A DNA stretch of 64,000 nt, taken from positions 62,001 to 126,000 of the forward strand of contig NZ_SZUU01000007.1 of assembly GCF_019583405.1 (NCBI RefSeq), in the 5' to 3' direction. The notes under the pieces are model-generated. The model was not told the DNA's origin. It made no database searches and worked only from the letters and a program-made list of their open reading frames with translations. The translations under genes and the position numbers were made by a program. This document shows, piece by piece, positions 25,684 to 34,818 of this stretch. The DNA is from Bacteroides fragilis (GTDB taxonomy: Bacteria > Bacteroidota > Bacteroidia > Bacteroidales > Bacteroidaceae). Position 1 is the stretch's first letter. Each line of letters opens with the position of its first letter.

Positions 25684-26898
25684 TTACTTATTGAAATGAA
25701 GCGTATGCCCCATCCGCTCTTTCTTTGTCTTCAGATAACGTACATTATAAGGATTCGGCTTAACCTCTATTCCCACGTTCTCGGTAATCTCTAACCCATA
25801 GGCTTCCAGACCGATACGTTTCACCGGATTATTCGTCATCAACTTCATCTTTTTCACTCCGATCTCACGCAGAATCTGCGCACCGACCCCATAATCACGT
25901 TCGTCGGCATCAAAACCTAAATGGAGATTGGCATCTACCGTATCATATCCTTCTTCCTGGAGTTTATAAGCGGCAATCTTATTCATCAAACCGATACCAC
26001 GCCCTTCCTGATTCATATAGACAATTACTCCTTTACCAGCAGCCTCAATCATTTCCATTGCTTTATGAAGCTGCTCACCACATTCACAACGACATGAACC
26101 AAAGATATCACCCGTCATGCAAGAGGAATGCACACGCACCAGAATCGGTTCGTCTGTATCCCAAGTTCCTTTTATCAATGCAATGTGTTCCATTCCATTT
26201 GATTTCTGGCGGAAAGGTATCAAACGGAAATGTCCGAACTGTGTAGGCATATCTACTTCCACTCCTCTATCGACAATCGACTCCATCTGAAGACGATAGG
26301 CGATCAGATCTTTGATGGAGATTATTTTTAATCCGAAACGACGAGCTACTTCCACCAATTGGGGCAGACGAGCCATGGTTCCATCTTCATTGATAATTTC
26401 AATCAACGCAGCAGCAGGATATAATCCGGCAAGTTTGGCCAAATCGACACTCGCCTCGGTATGCCCTGCACGACGAAGGACTCCACGCGAACGGGCACGT
26501 AAAGGATTCACATGTCCCGGACGTCCCAGATCAGAAGGCTTTGTCTTCGGATCAGCCAAGGCACGGATAGTCATAGCACGATCGTGCATAGAGACCCCCG
26601 TCGTACACCCCTCGAGTAAATCAACGGTAACTGTAAATGGAGTCTCGTAAATCGAAGTATTGGACGACACCTGCATATCCAGTTCTAACTCCGCACAGCG
26701 CTCTTCAGTGATTGGAGCACAAAGTACTCCACGACCATGAGTCAACATAAAATTTACTTTCTCGGGAGTAATCTTTTCGGCAGCAATAATGAAATCACCT
26801 TCGTTTTCGCGATCTTCATCATCTACCACAATTACGAAATTACCTTCTTTGAAGTCAGCTATCGCCTCTTCAATGGTATTCAGTCTTATTGGTTCCAT
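25684..26898 (-). CDS. ribBA: bifunctional DHBP synthase / GTP cyclohydrolase II
   Basis: 404 residues. The N-terminal RibB half (VIVVDDEDRENEGDFIIAAEKITPEKVNFML, GHVNPLRARSRGVLRRAGHTEASVDLAKLAG) makes 3,4-dihydroxy-2-butanone-4-phosphate. The C-terminal RibA half (SSCMTGDIFGSCRCECGEQL with the three zinc-binding Cys, MNQEGRGIGLMNKI, NPVKRIGLEAYGL) opens GTP. Together they supply both riboflavin precursors. It lies 4 nt downstream of the LptF/G gene stop codon, so the two are probably co-transcribed. Confidence 0.97.
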   Translation of the reverse strand: MEPIRLNTIEEAIADFKEGNFVIVVDDEDRENEGDFIIAAEKITPEKVNFMLTHGRGVLCAPITEERCAELELDMQVSSNTSIYETPFTVTVDLLEGCTTGVSMHDRAMTIRALADPKTKPSDLGRPGHVNPLRARSRGVLRRAGHTEASVDLAKLAGLYPAAALIEIINEDGTMARLPQLVEVARRFGLKIISIKDLIAYRLQMESIVDRGVEVDMPTQFGHFRLIPFRQKSNGMEHIALIKGTWDTDEPILVRVHSSCMTGDIFGSCRCECGEQLHKAMEMIEAAGKGVIVYMNQEGRGIGLMNKIAAYKLQEEGYDTVDANLHLGFDADERDYGVGAQILREIGVKKMKLMTNNPVKRIGLEAYGLEITENVGIEVKPNPYNVRYLKTKKERMGHTLHFNK

Positions 26899-26902
26899 AC
26901 TC

Positions 26903-28813
26903 TTATATCTTGTTTTCGTTATTAATATCTTTTATTGTCAATTCCACATCACGGTTCAATGCAATAATCCGCTCCATATCCTTATTCAAGCGTATACGAA
27001 AAGCCCAAATCCGAAAATAAAAAAACAGCCCAATGGGAATCACAATTCCTATTATCATATTAATCCAATAATTATGGAATGGGCGCACATGCGCATTTAC
27101 GGGAATAACCGGATATTTCTCCAATTTCTGAAGTAGTATCAACGAACGGGTATTGGACATCTCATCAACCAATGCTTCCATACGGTTGTTTATAGCAATA
27201 ATCTCCCGATCCTGCTCACCAGACATCCACAAGTTAAAGTAATTGGGAGCCTTAGCCAATCGATTCTTCTGCATATAAGTCCTGCACTCCTCTGAAAGGA
27301 CAGCCAGATCAAATGGAAGACGGTGATAATCCGGATCATGGATAATTACTTCCTTCTTGGACAGATGACGGATACTACGCACACCAAACACTCTTTTGAA
27401 CCAAGATATATATACATCTGTATTCAATACAACAGAGTCTTTATTTGATTTATAAGTCAGGAAATATCCAAGCGGTGCCAAAATAGCGGAACTCATCCAC
27501 ATCCCCATCCATACAATCCACTTCCCATCACGAGCCATTTTATAACCCGTATTGTCTATTATATAGTAAATGATAAAGGTAAGTACGGAAACAATAACAG
27601 GCATCCCCAATCCACCTTTACGAATAATTCCCCCCAAAGGCGCACCAATAAAAAAGAATAAAAGACACGAGAGAGAAATCGTGATTTTCCGGTGCCATTC
27701 TATTTTATGTCTCCTTATACTAAAGTCATTCTGGGTCATCGCAAAACTCTTAAATCCCCAATCACTCGACAGATTCTCTGTACGCCCAACAGCCGATGCT
27801 ATTATCTTCTGTTTATTCATCAGCGTAGCAGCCTTGAACAGACTATCTACATTATAGTCACAAATCTGTGCTTCTTGCATTTTCAAGGTATCTTCTTTCG
27901 TCAACCCAACTGCAGTACGATAGGGGCCCTTACTTGCCTCAACATAATATTGCCTTCCGATACTATCGGCCAATACTGTCATAGAATCGATAGAAGCCTG
28001 TATTTTTATCATATCTTTGGTAGTAGACTGATTACTCATAATACTGGCATCAGCCATATTAAAGTCTGAGTCGAACTGAATAATCGAATGCTTTTCACGG
28101 AAAGACTCACGACGGTAAGGGACATTCTTCGAACTCATACTCTGTGCTTTCAGGTTCTCAAACATTTCTCCACTGTACAGATGCAAGTAGAGATGCTGTT
28201 TATCAGCAGTCATTTCCAAACGTCCTGAATCAGCAACTATAATACGAGCATTATCAAAGTTATTGGAGAAGTCATAAATGATCACATCATAAAGCATACC
28301 CGTTTTACGGTCCTTTCTTTGTACTTTCAGGTTATAACCATCTATTTCATCATAAAAAACTCCTTCGGGAATATCTACCTCAGGAGATTTCTGCTTCATC
28401 GAAATGAGCAAAGTACCCAACTTGGCTTGTGCCCGCGGCCCTATGACATTTTGGAAATAGAAAGATACACAACAAATGGCGAAGACAAGGACAATGAGCG
28501 GACGCATAATTTTAAGCAGCGAAATGCCTGCTGCCTTCATGGCGAGCAATTCAAAACGCTCGCCAAAATTACCAAACGTAATTAAAGAAGCCAACAACAC
28601 TGCCAAAGGCAGAGACATCGGTACCAGACTCAACGCAGAATAAAAGAAGAATTGAGCCAGCACACTCATTTCTAACCCTTTTCCCACCAATTCGTCTACA
28701 TACTTCCACAAAAACTGCATCATGAAGATGAAGAGGCAGATGAAAAATGTACCGACAAAGAGTAATAAGAAACTCTTTATTATAAAAATATCTAATCTTT
28801 TTATGCGTAGCAT
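26903..28813 (-). CDS. LptF/LptG-family lipopolysaccharide export permease
   Basis: 636 residues from the ATG at 28813 (MLRIKRLDIFIIKSFLLLF); the longer frame would need a TTG start. Two N-terminal helices and a third near 100 are followed by a periplasmic beta-jellyroll region (about 120-380). Three more helices lie at about 385-470, giving the YjgP/YjgQ layout (FIGAPLGGIIRKGGLGMP is the conserved segment), plus an unusual ~150-residue tail with one more helix. Acts with LptB/LptC to lift lipid A-linked glycans to the outer membrane. F versus G cannot be assigned. Confidence 0.9.
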   Translation of the reverse strand: MLRIKRLDIFIIKSFLLLFVGTFFICLFIFMMQFLWKYVDELVGKGLEMSVLAQFFFYSALSLVPMSLPLAVLLASLITFGNFGERFELLAMKAAGISLLKIMRPLIVLVFAICCVSFYFQNVIGPRAQAKLGTLLISMKQKSPEVDIPEGVFYDEIDGYNLKVQRKDRKTGMLYDVIIYDFSNNFDNARIIVADSGRLEMTADKQHLYLHLYSGEMFENLKAQSMSSKNVPYRRESFREKHSIIQFDSDFNMADASIMSNQSTTKDMIKIQASIDSMTVLADSIGRQYYVEASKGPYRTAVGLTKEDTLKMQEAQICDYNVDSLFKAATLMNKQKIIASAVGRTENLSSDWGFKSFAMTQNDFSIRRHKIEWHRKITISLSCLLFFFIGAPLGGIIRKGGLGMPVIVSVLTFIIYYIIDNTGYKMARDGKWIVWMGMWMSSAILAPLGYFLTYKSNKDSVVLNTDVYISWFKRVFGVRSIRHLSKKEVIIHDPDYHRLPFDLAVLSEECRTYMQKNRLAKAPNYFNLWMSGEQDREIIAINNRMEALVDEMSNTRSLILLQKLEKYPVIPVNAHVRPFHNYWINMIIGIVIPIGLFFYFRIWAFRIRLNKDMERIIALNRDVELTIKDINNENKI

Positions 28814-28889
28814 CTTAATAGTTTCATGCAATTAAGATACAAAATTAGCACAAAAAAAGGAGTGCAAAAAATTTTTGGTTGAAAGTTAA

Positions 28890-29276
28890 CTAAAAACCGC
28901 ATGTTCTACGTAACTTACTCACTTGGGAATCCCACAATTCCTTCAAATCATCAACCTCTTCCGGATCAGAAAAGTCACTAATTTCAAGCACGTAATCGCC
29001 CGTCAATTCATTATTACTCATTTTTATTTCAAAATACTCCCTTTCATTTTCGTCATCAAGCCAATGGAAACGAATAAACGAATAGGCCCGAATGGCAACA
29101 ATAGCTGCCTGACGCTGTTCGGTTTTACCCCAACAAAAAGTCACTGTTTTATCATCTGATACTACTTTGTCTGCAAACCAGTCCTCCAAACCGGTAGGTG
29201 TGCTTATTGCTGACCAAAGAATATTTTTAGAAGTCGCATTCAGAAGGTATTCCAAATGTATTTTCTCCTTTTTCAT
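28890..29276 (-). CDS. START-like (SRPBCC) domain protein
   Basis: 128 residues from the ATG at 29276 (MKKEKIHLEYLLNATSKNILW), preferred because the upstream part lacks similarity to the fold. The pattern of an N-terminal strand, LWSAISTPTGLEDWFADKV, then alternating strands with a final helix (DDLKELWDSQVSKLRRTCGF) fits the AHSA1/START-like family. Ligand and role are unknown. Confidence 0.8.
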   Translation of the reverse strand: MKKEKIHLEYLLNATSKNILWSAISTPTGLEDWFADKVVSDDKTVTFCWGKTEQRQAAIVAIRAYSFIRFHWLDDENEREYFEIKMSNNELTGDYVLEISDFSDPEEVDDLKELWDSQVSKLRRTCGF

Positions 29277-29443
29277 AGCTTTATTATTGATTGTGTGTGC
29301 CAAGATAAATACTTTTTTCTAAATACAAGGCATAATTAATTCACTTTCTTCATTACATCTCTTCTTTCAGAGTCAGAAATAGCCTGTTCATCATACTTTC
29401 AGAGATGTTTTTTTAAGTTAAACACAAAAAAGATAGAAAATGT

Positions 29444-29474
29444 TTTGGAGATTAAAAAAAAGGCTCTATCTTTG
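29444..29474 (+). promoter_or_regulatory. tRNA-Met promoter
   Basis: TTTG at 29444-29447, a 19-nt spacer and TATCTTTG at 29467-29474, a full match to the Bacteroides consensus, 22 nt upstream of the tRNA. Confidence 0.85.
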
Positions 29475-29495
29475 CACCCGCAATCGAGAAACAAT

Positions 29496-29569
29496 GGCGG
29501 GATAGCTCAGCTGGTTAGAGCGCATGATTCATAATCATGAGGTCCCCGGTTCAATCCCGGGTCCCGCTA
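29496..29569 (+). tRNA. tRNA-Met (CAT anticodon)
   Basis: A 74-nt cloverleaf: acceptor GGCGGGA/TCCCGCT, D-arm AGCTCAGCTGGTTAGAGC, anticodon stem CATGA/TCATG with loop TTCATAA, and T-arm CCCGG-TTCAATC-CCGGG. CCA is not encoded. The G1-U72 pair argues against the initiator. Met versus lysidine-modified Ile cannot be fully separated by eye. Its 3' half is the integration site of the following element. Confidence 0.92.
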
Positions 29570-29570
29570 C
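29528..29570. other. left attachment site (att core within tRNA)
   Basis: 43 bases from the anticodon loop to one base past the tRNA 3' end, identical to 41925-41967. Crossover inside this core leaves an intact tRNA on this side. Confidence 0.9.
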
Positions 29571-29593
29571 TAAGCCGAAAGGCTTGTAAATTA

Positions 29594-29630
29594 GGCAATT
29601 AGGAGGCTTCCACTCTTGGTTGTCTTTTTT
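29594..29630 (+). terminator. tRNA terminator at the left junction
   Basis: GGCAATTAGGAG (29594-29605) pairs with CTCTTGGTTGTC (29613-29624) around loop GCTTCCA, then six T. The apical half is identical to the right-junction terminator at 41980 while the lower stem differs with compensating changes. Confidence 0.85.
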
Positions 29631-29930
29631 GTTTATAAAGGCATTTGCACAGATTTTGCACGAATTTCGATGTAAAACACTGATAATCAATGAAAACGTA
29701 AGATAATTCTACTTTAAAATCTCTTTCTTCTGTTTTCTTTTCATTGCTTGGTTTTATTTAGTAATACATGGAGTTTCTGGCTGAGTTGAGGCTTTTTGCA
29801 CAAGAAATTGCACAAATAGATACGAAAAACGAGATAAGCTACACACCGGTAGTTATCTCGTTTAATCGCGACAAAATCAAATAAAAGACAAAAGCCTTAT
29901 TATTTCACTTCGTTACATTACAGCGGACTC
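29631..29930. other. left end of element: possible integrase arm sites, no gene
   Basis: Contains repeated TTGCAC motifs: TTTGCAC at 29644, TTTTGCACGAATTT near 29654, and AGGCTTTTTGCACAAG plus AAATTGCACAAAT at 29790-29816. The last pair recurs at the right end (41773-41797). No ORF is supported. Confidence 0.5.
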
Positions 29931-30404
29931 TTAACAATCAACTTTATCAGTAATCAAAATTTCCTCAGTTCCTTTATCATCCAAAGGTTTGAGAAGTTCT
30001 GATTCACTAATAGCCGCCAAATCATTCTTTTGCAGAATTTCATCTACCGCCAGTCCACTCACACAAGAACATGGTGACTTTTTCAGATAAAGACGTGTCT
30101 GATAGTTTGTACTATGACGTTTCACTAAACAACGCTTCTCCATGTAATGCAATAATCCCCTTATGTTTATAGGAACAAAGCAACACTCACCATTATTCCA
30201 TTTCTCACAATATGCTATATACTCCTGATATAAATCTCGAAGTAATACATATTCCCTTTCTGATTGAAAGACATTGCAATCATGCATGAATCGCTCAAGA
30301 CTTTGCTTCCCATCCAAAGTAGACTTAGACAAAGTACGATTCTTAACTCCAACAGTGTTTTTTGTATTGGCTCTGTTGTTACCAATTTGAAAGAACTCTT
30401 TCAT
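29931..30404 (-). CDS. hypothetical protein of the element
   Basis: 157 residues, soluble. The middle part YVLLRDLYQEYIAYCEKWNNGE...GLLHYMEKRCLVKR (about 52-95) looks like the winged-helix segment found at the C-termini of D5/P4-type primase-helicases, though the match is weak. It sits downstream of the primase genes on the same strand. Function not recognised. Confidence 0.6.
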   Translation of the reverse strand: MKEFFQIGNNRANTKNTVGVKNRTLSKSTLDGKQSLERFMHDCNVFQSEREYVLLRDLYQEYIAYCEKWNNGECCFVPINIRGLLHYMEKRCLVKRHSTNYQTRLYLKKSPCSCVSGLAVDEILQKNDLAAISESELLKPLDDKGTEEILITDKVDC

Positions 30405-30432
30405 AATTTAAAAAATTAAAATTAATGAAGAT

Positions 30433-30451
30433 AAAAAGGTATCTTCTTCCT
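30433..30451. repeat. 19-bp direct repeat, copy 1
   Basis: AAAAAGGTATCTTCTTCCT, identical to 30683-30701. Each copy lies just upstream of a small minus-strand gene or remnant and can pair locally (GAAGA...TCTTC). Role unknown. Confidence 0.6.
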
Positions 30452-30461
30452 ATGAATTCAA

Positions 30462-30656
30462 TTATTTATAAATTGATGTAATTTGTTGCTGATTAAAGTT
30501 CCTCATGAATAATAGAATCTGTTCCGCACAGAAGCTCATTCCTGAATCTTGTCCCACTACAATAACATTTTCAGTTATGGAAGCAATATTCTTTTCTAAA
30601 GAAACATTGACTTCCAATTCGTTTGTACCATTGTTTACTTTTAAATTGTGATTCAT
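30462..30656 (-). CDS. small hypothetical protein
   Basis: 64 residues from the ATG at 30656 (MNHNLKVNNGTNELEVNVSLEK). The upstream extension is hydrophobic, spans a repeat and is unlikely to be coding. No recognised domain. It is acidic to neutral and without a signal. Lies between the primase gene and the hypothetical gene at 29931, all on the minus strand. Confidence 0.5.
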   Translation of the reverse strand: MNHNLKVNNGTNELEVNVSLEKNIASITENVIVVGQDSGMSFCAEQILLFMRNFNQQQITSIYK

Positions 30657-30682
30657 ATTTATTAAATATTTAATTATGAAGA

Positions 30683-30701
30683 AAAAAGGTATCTTCTTCC
30701 T
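30683..30701. repeat. 19-bp direct repeat, copy 2
   Basis: Identical to 30433-30451, 250 bp away. Together with the duplicated gene tail at 30706-30765 it suggests past local duplication in this part of the element. Confidence 0.6.
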
Positions 30702-30705
30702 GTTG

Positions 30706-30765
30706 TTAAAATCCATATTTTGCAGCTATTTCAAATAAGTGGTCAGTGTTATACGAATGAAATTT
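30706..30765 (-). pseudogene. remnant of a second primase-like gene tail
   Basis: The minus strand encodes KFHSYNTDHLFEIAAKYGF followed by a stop. This closely matches the C-terminus of the intact gene at 30820-31797 (KYKTNTQSLFEIAAKYGIYH). No start codon or upstream body is present, so it is the leftover of a duplicated or replaced homologue. Confidence 0.7.
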
Positions 30766-30819
30766 TACTTTTCTTTTTATCTTTTGGTTTCTTGTTCATA
30801 ATAATATTATTTTAAATGA

Positions 30820-31797
30820 CTAATGGTAAATTCCGTATTTTGCTGCAATTTCAAACAGACTTTGAGTATTCGTTTTATATTTCTTTTCGTTTAACTCAAA
30901 GTATTTGCTTTCCGCTTCTTCTTGACTGTATTTTGGATGAAAACTGCTTACTTTCAAGAATAAGTCAAGTCCTTTGTCTCCAAACAGATTCTTGATTACA
31001 AGACCTATTTTAATCCAATCGTTAAATATTGGAGTTATGTCAATCTGCCTTTCAATTACCAGATTCAGCAACCTTTCCGCTTCCTCGGTTTTGCTCAATG
31101 GAGTAGCGCTTGCAAAATCAAGGTTGGACGGTTGCAACAAGGCTTCTTCAATAGATAGGGCTCTTGGATTTTCATTTGAAATTTGTATGTCGGAACTTCT
31201 CTTTGAAAAGACTTCTTTTGATTTCAAATGTGCAATATTGGTTTTCTCCATAGTATGTGTATATACTTCTGCATCCCAATTCACATAAGGGTGTTCGTCA
31301 TAAGAATAAAAACGCAACCTGCAAATATCGCTGCAACTTGAATCAATGATAATTTCCATTTCCTTAAACTCCCGTTGCAAGGCATTGAAGTAAAGTTTGT
31401 GCTTTCCAAAATCATCGTATGGGATAATGCAGAACGCACCTTTGCCACTTGCTGAAAGTCCACAATACATAACGTAGGGAAGTCCTGCCAAACGCTTTTT
31501 AAATTTCTCCATATCTGATATTGACGGGTTGTCTTTCCCGTCAATATCGATGCAGATTAAATTTGAAGGTCTTATCAGAGAATCAGCCCTTCGTTTTGAG
31601 AACACTCCACTAACGGTAATAGCTGGCAATGAACTTTTCAGGTACTTACGCTTCTCCTCATCGTCGGTTTCTCTTAATTTTTCAACGATTGGTGTGTATT
31701 CATTCCTTTGCAATAACCATTCCCGAATATCAACAGTTTTGACTGGAGCTTTATTCTTTTTGCAACGAAATAATGATACTTTAAAATTCGGTTTCAT
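30820..31797 (-). CDS. VirE-N / primase-like protein (BT4734 family)
   Basis: 325 residues. The N-terminal part has the VirE N-terminal/BT4734-like pattern (LICIDIDGKDNP near 79 with acidic metal-site-like residues, YVMYCGLSASGKGAFCIIPY, IDSSCSDICRLRFYSYDEHPYVN). The C-terminal ~110 residues resemble PriCT_2 (DFASATPLSKTEEAERLL, ITPIFNDWIKIGLVIKNLFGDKGLDLFLKVS). Such proteins pair with D5-type helicases in Bacteroidota elements and are thought to act in replication priming. Overlaps the helicase gene by 4 nt (ATGA). Confidence 0.85.
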   Translation of the reverse strand: MKPNFKVSLFRCKKNKAPVKTVDIREWLLQRNEYTPIVEKLRETDDEEKRKYLKSSLPAITVSGVFSKRRADSLIRPSNLICIDIDGKDNPSISDMEKFKKRLAGLPYVMYCGLSASGKGAFCIIPYDDFGKHKLYFNALQREFKEMEIIIDSSCSDICRLRFYSYDEHPYVNWDAEVYTHTMEKTNIAHLKSKEVFSKRSSDIQISNENPRALSIEEALLQPSNLDFASATPLSKTEEAERLLNLVIERQIDITPIFNDWIKIGLVIKNLFGDKGLDLFLKVSSFHPKYSQEEAESKYFELNEKKYKTNTQSLFEIAAKYGIYH

Positions 31798-33485
31798 AGA
31801 TATTCTTTTTTATTAGAGTTAATAATCCCTTCCGCTTTAAACTTTTCAACAAATTCGTTCTTGTCCTTTTCTGTTTTTTTGGCTGTTTCACAATACACCC
31901 ATGTGGCATTGTTTGTCGTTTTTCGCTTAACACAGTATTTCAATTGGGTTTCAAGTCTTCTCAAAAACTCATGTTTGCTTGCAACTCCGTAATGATTATC
32001 TTCACAGAAGTTTTTGTATCTATCATACAACGTCTTTGCTTCCTCATGTTTTTCACTTGAAGGTTGAAGGTTTTCATCACACATAAACAAAGCAACACTG
32101 TTACTATTTCTTTCAATTCTTTTATTTGTATTGTCAATATGTTTGGAGTAGGTAAAGCCTTTTCTGTTTGGTTCCAAAATTCTTTTCAGTCCCTCAAGTA
32201 CCCAATTAAAAACTCCGCTCAACTCTTCTTCAATAATTTCCCTTGCCAGATTGGGATTCTTTTTCCATTCAGGAATTGTAGCGTTAAATTCAAGGAACAA
32301 ATATCTACGGAAATAACCGATTGTCTGTTCCATGTCTTTATTTGATATGAAGTTGGCACTGAACAGAAAACGACAATAATTGGATACGGTTACAGGTTTT
32401 CCATAGGGAGAACGGGCACTTACAGGGTCATTACTAAACAATTGTTTGACCATTTCCGGGTCAGTATTTTTACTTCCCATTTCGGAACAGGCATTCAACA
32501 GATAGTTTCCAATCTCTGCTCGATAATAACCGTTAGCCTCACATAATCTGCTCAAAGAAAAGTGGCATACATTCTGTTCTCCAAGCAAAGCCGTAACAAT
32601 ATCTATCAAGACTGATTTTCCATTTCCACCGCTTCCAAGTAAAACAAGACACTTTTCCCATCTCAAATGCTTGGTAAAAATATAAGCGATGTATTCTGCG
32701 ACTAACATTCTCGCTTCTTTCTCAGGAATTACTTCCTCTAGAAAAAGCATGAACTTGTCCGCTTTCGCGTTCCGATTAAACTCAAAAGGCAATTGGTATG
32801 TTAATCGGTCCTCAGGTGAAAAATCACAAAAATCAAACTTTCCGTCATAGCATTTAAATGTGCCATTTTTGAGATTGATTTTGACTTCATTTGTACTGCT
32901 TGCTGACATAGGAAGAGCCGCTGTCGCAAGTAGTTGCTTATAAAGTAAATCAATAAATCTTACCTTTGATGCTTGAAAATGAGGGAGACCGCTTTGTTCG
33001 GCTACCATTGAAAGATAGTTCTTGACCAGATTTTCTTCCAAAAGTTCCCAATAATAGCTGTTATAATAATATATATTACCATTTATGACTCCAATACCAG
33101 ATTTTTTCTTCTCGCAAACTTTCAGCAGATTCTCAATAATAATAGCTGCCTTTACTTCTGTCGAAGGGTCTAATTCTTTCAGTGTCTTTTTTGCATCTTT
33201 TGCATTTTCCGATTTGTTCTCGACATCTTCCCGCAATTTGGCAATAAAATCGAGCATATCAGAATTGTCATGATAATAGACACACAGAAAATCAATAGGA
33301 AAGATACTTTTGTATATTTCATTCAGTATTCCATATTTTTCTACTTCTCGTTTATACTTTGTAAGATGATATACTTGATTTTCAACACCACATTTAGTTA
33401 AAACAGCATCAGTGCTTTCGGCCTTTTCCTGACCATAATACATTCTATTTTCTTCCATTTTTTCGGTTGTTTTTAATTCCGCCAT
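31794..33485 (-). CDS. P4-type phage/plasmid primase-helicase (D5/DUF5906)
   Basis: 563 residues. A D5_N-like N-terminal region precedes an SF3 helicase core with Walker A LGSGGNGKS (residues 283-291), a Walker B region near LLNACSEMGSK (about 330) and sensor region NYCRFLFSANFISN near 370. A winged-helix-like C-terminus follows. Drives replication of the excised element. The start at 33485 overlaps the HTH gene by 41 nt; Met15 (33443) would remove that overlap, so the start is uncertain. Coupled to the downstream VirE-N gene. Confidence 0.9.
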   Translation of the reverse strand: MAELKTTEKMEENRMYYGQEKAESTDAVLTKCGVENQVYHLTKYKREVEKYGILNEIYKSIFPIDFLCVYYHDNSDMLDFIAKLREDVENKSENAKDAKKTLKELDPSTEVKAAIIIENLLKVCEKKKSGIGVINGNIYYYNSYYWELLEENLVKNYLSMVAEQSGLPHFQASKVRFIDLLYKQLLATAALPMSASSTNEVKINLKNGTFKCYDGKFDFCDFSPEDRLTYQLPFEFNRNAKADKFMLFLEEVIPEKEARMLVAEYIAYIFTKHLRWEKCLVLLGSGGNGKSVLIDIVTALLGEQNVCHFSLSRLCEANGYYRAEIGNYLLNACSEMGSKNTDPEMVKQLFSNDPVSARSPYGKPVTVSNYCRFLFSANFISNKDMEQTIGYFRRYLFLEFNATIPEWKKNPNLAREIIEEELSGVFNWVLEGLKRILEPNRKGFTYSKHIDNTNKRIERNSNSVALFMCDENLQPSSEKHEEAKTLYDRYKNFCEDNHYGVASKHEFLRRLETQLKYCVKRKTTNNATWVYCETAKKTEKDKNEFVEKFKAEGIINSNKKEYL

Positions 33486-33819
33486 AAAGGCAGGAGTTTG
33501 TTATTGATTCGATTTTATCATTATCTGTATGTATTTGGCTTTCAAACCATTGTTCAAGCTCTTTCTGCAAAAAAAGTAAGTTGTTTCCATTCTTGTGAAC
33601 AGGTATGCTTTTTAAAGCAGTGAGTTTGTACAATTTGGACTTACTCATTGAAAAACCTATATTCTTCAAATATGCAAGTGCATTTTCCGTATTCAGATAT
33701 TTGGGAATTTCTTCCCTCTTTTCTACTTTTGCACCAAGTAAATTGATTATATAATCTACTTTTTCCACCAGTTCCATAACAGCGGCAGGTAATGTGTCAA
33801 ATGATATTTTTTCATTCAT
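33445..33819 (-). CDS. excisionase-like helix-turn-helix protein
   Basis: 124 residues from the ATG at 33819 (MNEKISFDTLPAAVMELVEKVDYI). A predicted coiled-coil N-terminus is followed by an HTH_17-type winged helix (YLNTENALAYLKNIGFSMSKSKLYKLTALKSIPVHKNGNNLLFLQKELEQWFES). These are typical of Bacteroidota integrative elements, where they act in excision or as repressors. First gene of the replication operon; divergent from the gene at 33903. Confidence 0.8.
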   Translation of the reverse strand: MNEKISFDTLPAAVMELVEKVDYIINLLGAKVEKREEIPKYLNTENALAYLKNIGFSMSKSKLYKLTALKSIPVHKNGNNLLFLQKELEQWFESQIHTDNDKIESITNSCLYGGIKNNRKNGRK

Positions 33820-33902
33820 ATTCTTATGTTTTTGATTATGGGGCAAAGATACTTAGTAAAAACGGCGGCTTTTGGCGGCAAATTTTAAAAACATTTTTTA
33901 AC

Positions 33903-34556
33903 ATGATAAATAGAAAGGAAAATGCAGAAATAGAATTTTTACTTCAAGAATTGAATAAAGCTTTTAAACTTAAGACAGGCATTTCTTTGGAAAATTCAGA
34001 GAAAGCAGCAGATTATATCAATATGAAGAATGAAGTTGAAGAAATTTCTGCCCGCTTTTTAAGAGACTATTGGCCAAGACTGGTTAAGACAAAAACTAAA
34101 GACCATAATGAAGATGAAAAAAAGAAACGGTCAAGTTTTACATCTTTAAAAACAATAAATAAATTAGATTTAATAGCTAAATCCATAGAGTATAAGAGCT
34201 GGGAAGATTTCTGTCTTGAATACAAACTTGATGTAGAAAAAGAATTTTATGGAATGGACTATTTCAAGTTTTCTTCATTGCTTGAAGGTGAAACTTTCTA
34301 TATAGGTTGGTATCCACAGAAATATTGCAAACTGAAGTTTTTGGGAGAATATTCTTTCGAGGTCGTAGAATCTTGCAGAATGAGAAGCAAAGTCGGGCAA
34401 ATAATTGAAACTTCCGGTTTCTGTCTTGCTCCAACATCGGAACGTTACATTTTTCCTGAAGTCATAATAGAGCCCCTATATGAATATCAGAAGGAATTAT
34501 GGGATGCGATAGAGAACTTCAATAAAGAAACTTGTCCTCAGGAGATTCTTTTATAA
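33903..34556 (+). CDS. hypothetical cargo protein
   Basis: 217 residues from the ATG at 33903 (MINRKENAEIEFLLQELNKAF); the longer frame upstream runs into the regulatory gap. Soluble, highly charged; residues 1-60 are helical and Lys-rich near 70-85. A globular C-terminal part contains YIGWYPQKYCKLKFLGEYSFEVVES. No recognised domain. It is the only plus-strand gene in the left two-thirds of the element, divergent from the excisionase/primase operon. It is followed by about 260 AT-rich bases in which I see no gene. Confidence 0.6.
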   Translation: MINRKENAEIEFLLQELNKAFKLKTGISLENSEKAADYINMKNEVEEISARFLRDYWPRLVKTKTKDHNEDEKKKRSSFTSLKTINKLDLIAKSIEYKSWEDFCLEYKLDVEKEFYGMDYFKFSSLLEGETFYIGWYPQKYCKLKFLGEYSFEVVESCRMRSKVGQIIETSGFCLAPTSERYIFPEVIIEPLYEYQKELWDAIENFNKETCPQEILL

Positions 34557-34818
34557 AAAGAAATATAGTGAACAAAATGAACTATTTTTATAACATACTA
34601 TATTTCTATTTATATTCTTAAATAACTCTTTAATAAAAAACTTTTTATAAAAAAGAGTTCACTTTACTCATTGCAAAATTATTTTATCTTCAATTTATTC
34701 TCCCATATTTGAGATATGCTCTTGCTTCTTTATACCGAGTATTAGAGGCAAGAGCAAAGTTCGATACAGGAGACGAAAACATCCTCATTTTTGGTATGGG
34801 GAAATAATAATTTCACGT

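Noticed and set aside
30679..30738. 20-codon plus-strand ORF at the 19-bp repeat
   Set aside because: It lies across the repeat and the duplicated primase tail on the opposite strand; the second repeat copy gives a different frame, so coding is unlikely.
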